A stretch of 64,000 nt of DNA from Methylobacterium symbioticum (GCF_902141845.1 NZ_CABFPH010000010.1:35028-99027), one strand, 5' to 3'; counted from the first letter of the stretch, positions 28,022-41,477 are shown. Numbers and translations are program-made. Notes: generated by a model not told the origin, from the sequence alone.

Positions 28022-29020
28022 ATGTCGAAGCGCAAGCCGCTCGTTGTGGTGACGCGGCGTCTGCCGGACGCCGTCGAGACGCGCATGCGCGAATTGTTCG
28101 ACGTGCGCCTCAACGCCGAGGACAGGCCGATGTCGGCCGACGCGCTCGCCGCGGCTCTGCGCGAGGCCGACGTGCTCGTGCCCACCGTGACCGACGAGAT
28201 CGACTCCGGGATCCTCGCCCAGGCCGGCCCGAACCTGCGGCTGATCGCCAATTTCGGCAACGGCGTCGATCATATCGACGTGGCCGCCGCCCTGGAGCGG
28301 GGCATCACGGTCACCAACACGCCGGGCGTGCTGACCGAGGATACCGCCGACATGACCATGGCGCTGATCCTCGCCGTCGCCCGCCGGGTGACGGAGGGTG
28401 CGCGCATCATTCCGGACGACGAGTGGAACACCGGCTGGTCGCCGACCTGGATGCTCGGGCGCCGCATCACCGGCAAGCGGCTCGGCATCGTCGGCATGGG
28501 CCGCATCGGCCAGGCGCTCGCGCGCCGCGCCCGCGCCTTCGGCCTGCAGATCCACTACCACAACCGCCGCCGCGTGCCGGCCGCCACCGAGAGCGCGCTG
28601 GACGCGACCTACTGGGAATCCCTCGACCAGATGCTGGCACGGGTGGACATCGTCTCGGTCAACTGCCCGCACACGCCGGCCACCTACCACCTGCTCTCGG
28701 CCCGCCGCCTCAAGCTGCTCAAGCGCGAGGCCATCGTGGTGAACACCGCCCGCGGCGAGGTGATCGACGAGAACGCGCTCGCCCGCCTGATCGAGGCCGG
28801 CGACGTCTCGGCCGCCGGCCTCGACGTGTTCGAGCAGGAGCCGGCGGTGAGCCCGCGCCTCGTCAAGCTCGCCCGCACCGGCAAGGTGGTGCTGCTGCCG
28901 CATATGGGCTCGGCCACCCATGAGAGCCGCCTCGACATGGGCGAGAAGGTCATCATCAACATCAAGACCTTCATGGACGGGCACCGGCCGCCGGACCGCA
29001 TCCTGCCGAGCATGCTCTGA
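28022..29020 (+). CDS. D-isomer 2-hydroxyacid dehydrogenase (glyoxylate/hydroxypyruvate reductase type)
   Basis: A 332-residue NAD(P)-dependent dehydrogenase. The nucleotide-binding motif is GIVGMGRIGQALARRARAFG; the catalytic Arg, Glu and His are in NTARGEVIDE, DVFEQEP and LPHMGSATHESR. NRRRVP after strand beta-B suggests an NADP preference, an inference. Such enzymes act on glyoxylate or hydroxypyruvate. In serine-cycle methylotrophs this reaction is central, but a separate hprA usually fills that role. GAGGAAC precedes ATG. Confidence 0.85.
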   Translation: MSKRKPLVVVTRRLPDAVETRMRELFDVRLNAEDRPMSADALAAALREADVLVPTVTDEIDSGILAQAGPNLRLIANFGNGVDHIDVAAALERGITVTNTPGVLTEDTADMTMALILAVARRVTEGARIIPDDEWNTGWSPTWMLGRRITGKRLGIVGMGRIGQALARRARAFGLQIHYHNRRRVPAATESALDATYWESLDQMLARVDIVSVNCPHTPATYHLLSARRLKLLKREAIVVNTARGEVIDENALARLIEAGDVSAAGLDVFEQEPAVSPRLVKLARTGKVVLLPHMGSATHESRLDMGEKVIINIKTFMDGHRPPDRILPSML

Positions 29021-29083
29021 GGGCACCGTCCCCGGTTTCGAAAGGGCTCATCCCGTTCGCGGGGCCGGGGCGGAGCCCCGGGA

Positions 29084-29142
29084 TTTCCCGTCAGGGCTCC
29101 GCCCCGACACCCCGCCGAAGGGATGATCCCTTCGGCATCCCG
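29084..29142. repeat. Dispersed intergenic palindromic repeat, copy 2
   Basis: AGGGCTCCGCCCC is followed by a palindrome with arms CCGAAGGGAT and ATCCCTTCGG (29115-29135). Upstream (from about 29040) lie degenerate inverted relatives of the same unit. The element fills the gap between two convergent genes. Confidence 0.8.
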
Positions 29143-29149
29143 GACCTTT

Positions 29150-30700
29150 CTATCGCCACTGCTCGAAGGCGCGCTGCATCACCTGGGCGCCGGCCCCACC
29201 CTTCTCGAAGGTGATGACGGCGCGCTGGCCGCTGGCATAGCGCAGGCCGAGATCGAACCAGTTGCGGTTGAGCAGCAGGTCGGTGTTGCGCTCCACATCG
29301 GCGCGCAGCGACGAGAGGCCGATCAGGAACAGGTTCTCCCGCACCCGCACCGGCAGGCCGGCCACCGGCGCGCCGCGCCCGGCCTCATCCTCCTTCGGCT
29401 GGAGCAGGCCGATCTCCTGCACCGAGCGCTTGGCGGCGTCGGGTCCACTCGCGCTGAAGGCGAGGCTGATCGTGTGGGAGGCCGGCAGCGTCGCGTCGAG
29501 GTTGCGCTGCAGGGTCATCACCAGGGTGAGGCCGGCATCGGGGATCGTGACCGTCGCGACCACGGCGGTCTGCAGAGGCTGGCCCTGCTCGCCGCTCACG
29601 GAATCGAGCCGCCAGAGCACGCGGCCCTGGTTCAGGACCGGCTGCGCATCCCCCCCGCCCTGCGCCTCCTCGGCCAGGGAGGCGCGCTGCGCCACCGCGA
29701 GATCGGGCTGGGCCGGCGCGGCAGCGCGCCCCGATCCCTCGGGCGCCGGCTGCGGCGTCGGACGCTCGGCCGGGGCCGGCTCGCCCCCGACCCGGTCGGC
29801 GAACTTGGCATCCGCGCTCTCGGACGCCTGCCCCTCGGCGGCGGTCTGGCCGCCGGCCTGGATCTCCGCCGGCTTGTCGCGCAGCCAGTAGGCCGCGACC
29901 GCGATCAGGCCGATCACCACGGCGAGGACGGCACCGACGAAAGCGTTGCGCAGGAGCCGCGAGCGGCTGCGCGGTGCGACCACGTCGATGCGCGGCCGCT
30001 GCCGGACGCCCGGCAGATCTCCGCGCGCCTGGCTCTCGGCCGCGGCGGCGGGCTCCGGTGCGGCAGGCTCGTCGGCCTCCGCGGGCGCGGGTTCGGAGGC
30101 CGTGCGCGGCGGGGCGATCGCGATTGCCGGCTCGCGCGGCGCCTCGGGTTCCGCCGCGGTGAAGTGCGGCGGTGGGGCCGGCGGCAGGAACGGCTCAGGC
30201 TTCGTCGCCGGCTGCAACGGTTCGGGCAGCGCGGCGGGGTCGGGCGCCCCCGCAGGCTCGGGACGCCGCGTCTGCAGGTCCCTCGGCTCGAACGGCCTCG
30301 GCTCGCGGGAGACGGGCTCAGGCGCCTCGGGCTCGATCCGTTCGGCTTCCGCAGGCAGGGGCGCGGGCGCCGGCGGCTTCGAGGCCTGCGGCAGCTTCGA
30401 GGCCTCCGGCGGCTTGGAATCCTGCGGCGGTCTGGCGGGCTCGGCCGGTTGGGCGGGCGGCGGACTCGCGGCGTCGTTGGCCGGGGCCGGGACGTCGTAG
30501 CTCGCCTCCAACCGGGCGATCGCCGCGTCGAGCGCCTTGCGCTCCACGTCGATGTCGCCCTCCGAGAGAGGCGGCTCGATTGAGCGGAGCTGCGTCACCA
30601 GGGCGTTGCGGGCCCGCTCGTAGACGGCGCGGCGCATGGCCGGCGTGCGGTCGGGCAGAGCCTCCAAGGCACGCGCCAGCAGCGGGTAGTAGTCGGCCAT
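29150..30700 (-). CDS. Single-pass membrane protein with Pro/Ala-rich linker
   Basis: A 516-residue protein I cannot name. An N-terminal helical domain (MADYYPLLARALEALPDRTP, RRAVYERARNALVTQLRSIE) is followed by about 150 residues rich in Pro, Ala and Glu. A transmembrane helix comes next (NAFVGAVLAVVIGLIAVAAYWL, preceded by RSRSRLLR), then another low-complexity stretch and a C-terminal beta-rich domain (GLTLVMTLQRNLDATLPASH, NTDLLLNRNWFDLGLRYASG). The N-terminal domain is cytoplasmic by the positive-inside rule. It lies after purA on the same strand. Confidence 0.75.
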   Translation of the reverse strand: MADYYPLLARALEALPDRTPAMRRAVYERARNALVTQLRSIEPPLSEGDIDVERKALDAAIARLEASYDVPAPANDAASPPPAQPAEPARPPQDSKPPEASKLPQASKPPAPAPLPAEAERIEPEAPEPVSREPRPFEPRDLQTRRPEPAGAPDPAALPEPLQPATKPEPFLPPAPPPHFTAAEPEAPREPAIAIAPPRTASEPAPAEADEPAAPEPAAAAESQARGDLPGVRQRPRIDVVAPRSRSRLLRNAFVGAVLAVVIGLIAVAAYWLRDKPAEIQAGGQTAAEGQASESADAKFADRVGGEPAPAERPTPQPAPEGSGRAAAPAQPDLAVAQRASLAEEAQGGGDAQPVLNQGRVLWRLDSVSGEQGQPLQTAVVATVTIPDAGLTLVMTLQRNLDATLPASHTISLAFSASGPDAAKRSVQEIGLLQPKEDEAGRGAPVAGLPVRVRENLFLIGLSSLRADVERNTDLLLNRNWFDLGLRYASGQRAVITFEKGGAGAQVMQRAFEQWR

Positions 30701-30832
30701 CGTGCCCCGGTCCGATCCCCTTCGAAGCCCGCGCCTCCGCGCGGGCTCCCCACGTGCTCCTCACAAAACTCCCGCTCGCCGGAAGTCCTCCCTCCAGCCG
30801 CGACAGCGCAGCGGGCGTCCTGCGAGACGCGC

Positions 30833-32125
<1,293 letters not shown>

Positions 32126-32523
32126 GCCTACCCTGATCCGTGCCTTCGATCCGTGAGCCGAGCCAGCGGACGCGTGAGCCGGCCGTGCGCGGGTAACCCG
32201 TTGCCGTGAGACCCTTTCCGCGATCCGGCCCGGGAAATCAAGCAAGCGGCCCGATCCGGCGGTGGACCCGCAGCGGGGCGGGGCCCGCGCAAGCCCTGGC
32301 GACAGGGCCGGGACTGCGCCTCGGAGCGCCCTTCAGCCGACGTGGCTCCCCGTTCGGCGAAGGAGAGCGCGTCGGGACAACCAGGCGGAGCCGCGTCCGA
32401 TTGCAACGCGATCGGGCGCGGCTCTAGACAGGGCAGGACCGACAGGCGGGACAGGCGGCAGGGATGCGGAGCCGGCATGGCTTCCCTTCCGGCCCGGCAG
32501 CCCGAACGGAGAGCCCCGCGACG
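32126..32523. other. Divergent purA/pepN intergenic region
   Basis: A 398-bp stretch without a supported gene. It must hold promoters for purA and pepN; no strong -35/-10 pair was seen. It contains one copy of a 19-bp dispersed motif at 32397-32415, also found upstream of the NDH-2 gene. Confidence 0.4.
32397..32415. repeat. 19-bp dispersed intergenic motif, copy 1
   Basis: CCGATTGCAACGCGATCGG, an imperfect palindrome (arms CCGAT/ATCGG). It matches 18 of 19 bases with 46347-46365, and both are followed a few bases later by TCTAGA or TCTAAA. It lies about 110 bp upstream of pepN. Confidence 0.6.
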
Positions 32524-35130
32524 ATGCGCACCGAGACGCCCCCGCTGATCCATCTCGCGGAGTACCGGCCGAGCGACTTCCTGATCGACCGTGTCGATCT
32601 CGACGTGCGGCTCCATCCGAGCCGGACCCGGGTGACGGCCATGCTGGCCCTGCGCCCGAACCCCGCGGGCGATCCGACGGCGCCGCTGCGCCTTGACGGC
32701 GACGAGCTCGCCCTGGTCGCCCTCGCGCTCGACGGGCAGCCCCTGCCGGAGGACGCCTATGCCGTGAGCCCCTCCGGCCTCGTCCTGTCCGCGCCGCCGC
32801 GGCGGCCCTTCACGCTCGCCATCGTCACCGAGCTCGATCCGGGTGCCAACACCAAGCTGATGGGCCTCTACCGCTCGGGCGCGGTCTACTGCACCCAGTG
32901 CGAGGCGGACGGGTTCCGGCGCATCACCTACTTCCTCGACCGGCCGGACGTGCTCTCGGTCTACACCACCCGTATCGAGGCGGACCGGGACGAGGCGCCG
33001 GTGCTGCTCGGCAACGGCAACCCGGTGGAGGCGGGTGCCCTCGACGGCAACCGCCATTACGCGGTCTGGCACGACCCGCATCCGAAGCCCGCCTACCTCT
33101 TCGCCCTGGTCGGCGGGCGGCTCGGCCATGTCGCCACGCGCTTCACGACGATGGAGGGCCGGGACGTCGCCGTCGCCGTCCATGTGGAGCCCGGCAAGGA
33201 GGCGCGCGCGGCCTATGCCCTCGATGCGGTGGTCCGCTCGATGCGCTGGGACGAGGAGGCCTTCGGCCGTCCCTACGACCTCGACGTGTTCAACGTCGTC
33301 GCCGTCTCCGACTTCAACATGGGCGCGATGGAGAACAAGGGCCTCAACATCTTCAACGACAAATACGTGCTCGCGAGCCCGGAGACGGCCACCGACGCCG
33401 ACTACGCGGCGATCGAGGCGATCATCGCGCACGAGTATTTCCACAACTGGTCGGGCAACCGCGTCACCTGCCGCGACTGGTTCCAGCTCTGCCTCAAGGA
33501 AGGCCTCACCGTCTTCCGCGACCAAGAATTCTCCTCCGACATGCGCTCGCGCGCGGTGCACCGCATCGCGGAGGTGCGCCAATTGCGCGCCCGCCAGTTC
33601 CCGGAGGATGCCGGCCCGCTGAGGCACCCGGTGCGGCCGACGGCCTACGCCGAGATCAACAACTTCTACACGGCGACCGTCTACGAGAAGGGCGCCGAGA
33701 TCGTGCGGATGCTGAAGACCCTGCTCGGGCCCGACGCCTTCCGCGCCGGCATGGACCGCTACTTCGCCGAGAATGACGGCCGCGCCGCCACCGTCGAGGA
33801 TTTCCTCGACGCCTTCGCGAGCGTCAGCGGGCGCGACCTCGCGGCCTTCGCGCAGTGGTACGCCCGGCCCGGCACCCCGCGCCTCGCCTTCCGAACCGCC
33901 TACGACCCGGCCGCGCGAACCTGCGACCTCACCCTGTCGCAGAGCCTCGACGGCGGGCCGCCGCTGGTGATGCCGGTGGCGCTCGGCCTCGTCGGCCCGG
34001 GCGGCGCGCTCGACGCCGACTGCCCCGACCTCGCGGACGGCGTCTACGTCCTGACGGATCGGGAGGCCACGCTGCGCTTCCGGGGTGTCACCGAACGGCC
34101 GGTGCCCTCGCTCCTGCGCGGCTTCTCGGCCCCGGTGCGCCTCGACGGCGCGCTCACCGAGGCGGACCATCTCGTCCTGCTGGCGCGCGACACCGATCCG
34201 TTCAACCGCTGGCAGGCGGGCCAGAGCCTCGCCCTGCGGCTGATCCGGGCGGGGGGCCCCGCCGAGGCCTTCGCCGAGGCGCTCGGCCTCCTCCTCGACG
34301 CCGAGGCCCCTCGCGACCCGGCCTTCGCCGCCCTGATGCTCAGCCTGCCCGGCGAGGGCGAGGTCGCCAACGAGATCGAGGCGGAGGTCGACCCCGACGC
34401 CATCCACGGCGCCCGCAAGGCCCTCCGGGCCGCGCTCGGCCGCGCCCTGCGCGACCGGCTGGAGGATATCGAGGCGCGGCTCGCCGAGCCCGTGGGCACG
34501 CCCTACAGCCCCGACGCCGCCGCGGCCGGGCGGCGGGCGCTGCGCAACGCCGCCCTCGACCTCCTCGCCGCGGGCGACCCGCAAGCGGGCGCCGCCCGCG
34601 CCGCTGCGCGGCTGGAGGCGGCCACCAACATGACCGACCGGCTCGCCGCGCTCGGCACCCTGGCTCTGATCCCCGGCGACGCCCGCGAGGCGGCGCTCGC
34701 CGCCTTCGGCGCGCGCTACGCCGACGAGCCACTGGTGCTCGACAAGTGGTTCGCCCTCCAGGCCACCATCCCCGAGCCCGGTACGCCGGAGCGGATCGAG
34801 GGCCTGAAGCGGCATCCGGCCTACGCGCTGACGAATCCCAACCGCGTCCGCGCCCTCGTCGGCAGCTTCGCCTTCGGCAACCCGACCCAGTTCACGCGGG
34901 AGGACGGGACCGGCTTCGCCCTCGTCGCGGACACCGTCGCGGCCCTCGACGGGGCCAATCCGCAGGCCGCCGCGCGCCTGCTCACAGCCTTCGGATCCTG
35001 GCGGAAGTTGAAAAAATCGCGAGCTGTAAAGGCGGAGGAAATGCTCAACCGGATCAAGGCGATCCCGGGCCTGTCCCGCGACGTGGCGGACATCGTCACC
35101 CGGACGCTTGCACCGGTTAACCAATTGTAA
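32524..35130 (+). CDS. pepN: Aminopeptidase N
   Basis: An 868-residue M1 zinc aminopeptidase. Substrate motif GAMEN lies in NMGAMENKGLNIFNDKYVL; the zinc site is HEYFHNWSGNRVTCRDWFQL with the third ligand Glu in CLKEGLTVFRDQEFS. The C-terminal DUF3458 helical domains are complete (LDKWFALQATIPEPGTPERI, NRVRALVGSFAFGNPTQF). ATG 32524 starts where homology begins (IHLAEYRPSDFLIDRVDLDV). A histidine kinase gene follows 170 bp downstream. Confidence 0.95.
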   Translation: MRTETPPLIHLAEYRPSDFLIDRVDLDVRLHPSRTRVTAMLALRPNPAGDPTAPLRLDGDELALVALALDGQPLPEDAYAVSPSGLVLSAPPRRPFTLAIVTELDPGANTKLMGLYRSGAVYCTQCEADGFRRITYFLDRPDVLSVYTTRIEADRDEAPVLLGNGNPVEAGALDGNRHYAVWHDPHPKPAYLFALVGGRLGHVATRFTTMEGRDVAVAVHVEPGKEARAAYALDAVVRSMRWDEEAFGRPYDLDVFNVVAVSDFNMGAMENKGLNIFNDKYVLASPETATDADYAAIEAIIAHEYFHNWSGNRVTCRDWFQLCLKEGLTVFRDQEFSSDMRSRAVHRIAEVRQLRARQFPEDAGPLRHPVRPTAYAEINNFYTATVYEKGAEIVRMLKTLLGPDAFRAGMDRYFAENDGRAATVEDFLDAFASVSGRDLAAFAQWYARPGTPRLAFRTAYDPAARTCDLTLSQSLDGGPPLVMPVALGLVGPGGALDADCPDLADGVYVLTDREATLRFRGVTERPVPSLLRGFSAPVRLDGALTEADHLVLLARDTDPFNRWQAGQSLALRLIRAGGPAEAFAEALGLLLDAEAPRDPAFAALMLSLPGEGEVANEIEAEVDPDAIHGARKALRAALGRALRDRLEDIEARLAEPVGTPYSPDAAAAGRRALRNAALDLLAAGDPQAGAARAAARLEAATNMTDRLAALGTLALIPGDAREAALAAFGARYADEPLVLDKWFALQATIPEPGTPERIEGLKRHPAYALTNPNRVRALVGSFAFGNPTQFTREDGTGFALVADTVAALDGANPQAAARLLTAFGSWRKLKKSRAVKAEEMLNRIKAIPGLSRDVADIVTRTLAPVNQL

Positions 35131-35131
35131 A
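35117..35131. promoter_or_regulatory. CtrA-like site upstream of a DivJ/PleC-type kinase
   Basis: TTAA-N7-TAAA, with TTAACCA matching the extended CtrA half-site, overlaps the pepN stop 170 bp before the kinase gene. The consensus is TTAA-N7-TTAA, so one base differs. CtrA control of the kinase is only a hypothesis. Confidence 0.3.
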
Positions 35132-35300
35132 CCTTGAACAATCGCGAATCGGGGCGATTCCGCAACACGCTGCGAGAGTCAACGCCGAATCCGAAAAACC
35201 CGTGGACAAGGAGCGCGGCGACCGCTCATATTGCATCCAGATTCGGGGCGGCGCGGAGCGCCCCCCGGCGATGCAATCTTCCCACGGTTGAGGTTCGCTC

Positions 35301-37646
<2,346 letters not shown>

Positions 37647-37694
37647 AGCGCTCTCCGCCGAACCGGCCTCCACGGGGGCGGGGCGCGCTCCGGT

Positions 37695-38846
37695 TCAGCG
37701 CAGGTAGATCACGCTGTAGAGCGTCGCCCGCAGCTCCGCTTCCGTGAGCCAGATCCGGCCGTTGTCGCAGCGCTCGCGGATGCCGGGCCGCATGCGAGCG
37801 CAGTACTCGCCGGTATTGTCCTGCACCCGGTACTGGCAGCGCCCGCCCACCTTGCGCCGCGCGATCACCGTGCTCGAATGGTCGGCGGCGAGATCCGGGT
37901 CCTTCGGGTCGCGCTCCTCCAGGATGTACCAGCTGTAGCCGATGGTCGGCGCCCGGCCATGGTCGAGGGCGTAGTCCACCATGGCGAGCATGCGGTCGAG
38001 CTGGGCCCGGCCCGGCGGCGTGCCGGCCTCCAGGAGATCCATGAATTCGAGCTGGTTGGCGGCGACCCGGTAGGAGACCGGCAGCAGCGGCACCGGCGAC
38101 GGCCGGCGGCGGCAGCGCCTCGCGACCTCCCGCAGCCACGCGTCGTTCACGGCGTCGGCGCGGCGACTGCGCAGCTTGTCGACGGTCGCCCCGGTGCTGC
38201 GGAAGCACATCCGGGGTGCGCGCACCACGGCGCCGTAGCGGGCGGCCAGGAAGAACCGGGTGAAATGCGCGTAGCCCTCGTGCGAGGGCAGGTCGCGCTC
38301 GTCGCAGAGGCCGTCGAGGTTGTAGAGGAGCGCGGCGGCATCCTCCTCGCCACCCTCCAGCCTGTCGAAATACGGCTCCAGCCCCGGATTGTGCTCCTTG
38401 GCGATATCGACCGCGTTGCGGCTCCAGGCGATGTCGGCGAGGTAGTGCGGGTGCGCCCGCAGATGCGCGGCGATGCGCCCGTCCCTCAGCGTCGCCAGCC
38501 GCGCGGGGTCGGCGAAGTAGAATTTCGTCGCCACGTCGAGGGGCGAGATGGCGCGCCCGACCCGCTGCGAGATCATGTCGGCGGTGGCGTAGGCGAAGCA
38601 GATCGCGCTGTCCCCCTGCCCCACCGGGATGTCGGCGGGCCGCGGCGAGATCGCGACACCGCCCGGCAGCGCGTGGGTGGCGGGCGGCAGGGCGATCCGC
38701 GCCGGCGCGCAACCGGGGTTCCGCGCATAGGCCGGCGCCGCCGGCAGCAGGTTCGGGTCGGCGGCCTGCGCGTCGACGGGACCGGCGAGCAGGATCGCGA
38801 GCAGAGCGAGTCGGCCGAGACGGCGCGCGCGGGTCGTCGTTGGCAA
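37695..38846 (-). CDS. Exported papain-like (C1-type) cysteine peptidase homologue
   Basis: A 383-residue protein with a signal peptide (RLGRLALLAILLAGPVDAQA). GQGDSAICFAYATAD places Gln77 six residues before Cys83, the spacing of the papain oxyanion Gln and nucleophile. His323 in AADHSSTVIARR and Asn344 in RVQDNTGEYC complete a papain-type set in the right order. Between them lies a helical region with several cysteines (likely disulfides). Overall similarity to known peptidases is low, so activity and targets are inferred. It is convergent with the sensor kinase. Confidence 0.6.
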   Translation of the reverse strand: MPTTTRARRLGRLALLAILLAGPVDAQAADPNLLPAAPAYARNPGCAPARIALPPATHALPGGVAISPRPADIPVGQGDSAICFAYATADMISQRVGRAISPLDVATKFYFADPARLATLRDGRIAAHLRAHPHYLADIAWSRNAVDIAKEHNPGLEPYFDRLEGGEEDAAALLYNLDGLCDERDLPSHEGYAHFTRFFLAARYGAVVRAPRMCFRSTGATVDKLRSRRADAVNDAWLREVARRCRRRPSPVPLLPVSYRVAANQLEFMDLLEAGTPPGRAQLDRMLAMVDYALDHGRAPTIGYSWYILEERDPKDPDLAADHSSTVIARRKVGGRCQYRVQDNTGEYCARMRPGIRERCDNGRIWLTEAELRATLYSVIYLR

Positions 38847-38932
38847 CGGGGAGGGTCCTCGGAGCGCGGCGGGATCGGCTCGGGCTCGCCCTATAGCATC
38901 ACTCAGGCGCGCGCGGCTGCGGCGCGCCCGCC

Positions 38933-39277
38933 TCAGCGCGGTGCATCCGCCCCGCGCCAGGGCGGCGCCCGGTCGGCGGCGAGCAGGGTGTCGCGCGAGG
39001 GCGGGTCCTGCACCTCGGGCACGGCCTGGCCGGCGCGGAGCACGAGGCCCGCCAGGGCCTCGCGGGCGACGCGGGATGAGGCCTCGGGCGGCAGCGCGGC
39101 GACCGACTGCGCCAGCGCCGCGCCCGCCGCGCCGGTGACGGCATGGGACACCGCATGCGACACCGCGCCCGCGGCCGCCTCGACGGCGGCACGCGGGTCT
39201 TGCCGGCCGCGCTCGAGGGCGAGGTAGGAGAGCGCGCCGATGACGAGGCTCGCGCGCAGCAGGAACGATAGGGCCAT
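38933..39277 (-). CDS. Small membrane-anchored hypothetical protein
   Basis: A 114-residue protein: an N-terminal hydrophobic helix (MALSFLLRASLVIGALSYLALE), then an Ala-rich helical part (AAVEAAAGAVSHAVSHAVTG, with a repeated SHAV) and a polar tail. ATG 39277 is preferred since GGAG lies eight bases upstream; a GTG three codons earlier overlaps this site. It lies upstream of the papain-like gene in the same direction. Function unknown. Confidence 0.6.
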   Translation of the reverse strand: MALSFLLRASLVIGALSYLALERGRQDPRAAVEAAAGAVSHAVSHAVTGAAGAALAQSVAALPPEASSRVAREALAGLVLRAGQAVPEVQDPPSRDTLLAADRAPPWRGADAPR

Positions 39278-39531
39278 CGGAGCCACTCCGCCTTCTTTCG
39301 CGCGCGAGCCTTCCGCGCCGGCCCTGAAGCCTCCGTCAACGCCCCCGGGAAACCTTCCGGAATGGTGAATCCGGAGCGCCGCAGTGGCGGCCCGCCCGGT
39401 TACCTCGCGGAAAGCATCAGGACCGATCAGCCTCGCGCCGCAACACTCGTTTAAGCCGGGCTTGCGAGGTTCGGCCCGTCTTCCGAAGTCGAGCGGGGGA
39501 CGCGACGGCCCGTTTTGGGCCCAGCGCTGCG

Positions 39532-41466
39532 GTGCCTGTCTTGCGTATCCCCGATGTTCTGCCTTCCCTGATCGACGCGCGTCTCGCGAGCCTCGTGCAC
39601 GATTCCGCGCTGGCCGATCCGCGCACGCGCTTCCGGCACGAGCGCTTCCTGGTCTCGCGGCTCGCCACCGGGGCGGTGATGATGGCGGCGCTGCCGCCCT
39701 ACCTGCTCTGGCGCGGCGTGCCGTCCGGCATCGAGGCCATGGCGGTCGCGAGTCTGCTGCTGCCGCTGCTGGGCGCGGCGCTCCTGTCGCGCACGGGCAT
39801 CCTCTGGCTCGCCCACGCCGTCGCCTCGGCGGGCCTCACCGGTCTCGTGGTCTGCCTCGCCGGCATGACCGGCGGGGCGGCCTCGGCCGCCGCGGTCTGG
39901 CTGGTGGCGATCCCCTTCGAGGCCGCGTTCTCCGGCTCGCGCCGGGCGACCGTGGCGGCCGCGATCATCGCCGCCATCGGCGCGCTCGTGGTCGCCTGTG
40001 CCGGGCCCTGGCTCGGCAGCCAGCGGATCGTCGACGTCTCGGCGGCGGTGGCGATGCCAGCCTTCGTCATCACCGCGATCGGCCACGTGGCGGCGCAGAT
40101 CCTGGAGCATCTGCGCACCGAGAAGCGGTGGCAGGCCCGGATGCGGGACAACGAGGCCCGGGACCGCCTGCTCCTGTCGGCCATCGACGACCTCGTGACC
40201 TGGCACGACGCGAACGGCCGGGTTCTGGAGGCCGCGAGCTCCGCCGCGCGCTTCGTCGGCGTCCAGGCCGACCGCCTGCGCGGCCACGGGCTCTTGGAGC
40301 GCATCCACGTCGCCGACCGGCCGGCCTTCCTGCAGGCGATCAGCAACGTCGCCGCCAACGGCCAGCCGGCGACCCTGCAGTTCCGGCTCCACCTCGACCC
40401 CGGCGCCGAGCGCGCCGACGGCGCCCGGCTGATCCATGCCGAGATGCGGGCGCACCGGATCGAGCGCGGCCAGTTCGGCTCGGGGCCCGTCAGCGTCGTC
40501 GCCGTGACCCGCGACGTGAGCGAGCACCGCCGCTACGCCGAGGCGCTGGAGCGCGCCCGCACCGAGGCCGAGCGCGCCGACGAGATCAAGAGCCGCTTCC
40601 TCGCCAACGTCACGCACGAGCTGCGCACCCCCCTCAACGCCATCATCGGCTTCTCCGAGGTGCTCGGCGGCGAGGGCGCGGTTACCCTCGGGCCGGAGCG
40701 CGCCCGCGAATATGCGGGCATCATCGGCGCCTCGGGCCGGCACCTCCTCGACGTGGTCAACTCGCTCCTCGACATGAGCCGGATCCAGAGCGGCAATTTC
40801 GACTACGCGCCCGAGGTGATCGATGCCGACGCGCTGGTGCGCACCTGCTGCGACCTGATGAAGCTGCGCGCCGACTCGGCCGGGATCAGCCTGGTGCAGA
40901 TGCCGGCGCAGGGCGGCACCGAGATCACGGCGGATGCGCGCGCCTGCCGCCAGATCCTGATCAACCTGCTCTCGAACGCGGTGAAGTTCACGCCGCGCGG
41001 CGGCCGCGTCGAGATCCGCCTGCGCCGGACGCGCACGGGCCTCGACATCACGGTGGCCGATACCGGCAGCGGCATCCGCGAGGCGGCCCTGCCCCGCCTC
41101 GGCACACCGTTCTTCCAGAGCGGCAGCGGCGACTACAAGCGCATGCACGAGGGCACCGGCCTCGGCCTCTCGGTGGTGCAGGGCCTCGTCGGGCTGCACG
41201 GGGGTGCCATCGCGATCGAGAGCGCGCCGGAGGCCGGGACGAGCGTGACCGTGACCCTGCCGCTCGATTGCCGCCGGCCGGACGCGCCGATCGCGCTCGC
41301 GCCGGTCACCACGGCGGTGCGGCGCGCCGGCCGCCCGGCTGCGGCGGCAGCGGTGGCCGGCGCGCCGCTGCTGCGCCTGCCGCTGGGACTGTTCGAGGCC
41401 GGCCCCGTGGCCGGGCACGGCGACGGCGAGACCGGGCTCGCCGTCCCGCTGAAGCGGAGCGCCTGA
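39532..41466 (+). CDS. Polytopic PAS sensor histidine kinase (DivJ-like)
   Basis: A 644-residue kinase with about six N-terminal transmembrane helices and almost no periplasmic domain (LVSRLATGAVMMAALPPYLL onwards to about residue 190). One PAS domain follows (LLLSAIDDLVTWHDANGRVL), then the H-box NVTHELRTPLNAIIGFSEVL and the HATPase (LLSNAVKFTPRGG, GTGLGLSVVQGLVGLHGG). The layout matches DivJ, which phosphorylates DivK. A peptidoglycan-binding gene and DUF1491 follow, an order I recall from other Rhizobiales. An Ala-rich 60-residue tail is unusual. Confidence 0.82.
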   Translation: MPVLRIPDVLPSLIDARLASLVHDSALADPRTRFRHERFLVSRLATGAVMMAALPPYLLWRGVPSGIEAMAVASLLLPLLGAALLSRTGILWLAHAVASAGLTGLVVCLAGMTGGAASAAAVWLVAIPFEAAFSGSRRATVAAAIIAAIGALVVACAGPWLGSQRIVDVSAAVAMPAFVITAIGHVAAQILEHLRTEKRWQARMRDNEARDRLLLSAIDDLVTWHDANGRVLEAASSAARFVGVQADRLRGHGLLERIHVADRPAFLQAISNVAANGQPATLQFRLHLDPGAERADGARLIHAEMRAHRIERGQFGSGPVSVVAVTRDVSEHRRYAEALERARTEAERADEIKSRFLANVTHELRTPLNAIIGFSEVLGGEGAVTLGPERAREYAGIIGASGRHLLDVVNSLLDMSRIQSGNFDYAPEVIDADALVRTCCDLMKLRADSAGISLVQMPAQGGTEITADARACRQILINLLSNAVKFTPRGGRVEIRLRRTRTGLDITVADTGSGIREAALPRLGTPFFQSGSGDYKRMHEGTGLGLSVVQGLVGLHGGAIAIESAPEAGTSVTVTLPLDCRRPDAPIALAPVTTAVRRAGRPAAAAAVAGAPLLRLPLGLFEAGPVAGHGDGETGLAVPLKRSA

Positions 41467-41477
41467 GAGGATCGAGG

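Noticed and set aside
32128..35124. 998-codon open frame antisense to pepN
   Set aside because: pepN has GAMEN and HEYFHNW on the plus strand; the antisense translation has no domains.
34981..35130. Possible frameshift at the A-run near the pepN end
   Set aside because: The frame continues with the normal PepN C-terminal pattern to a stop at the expected length.
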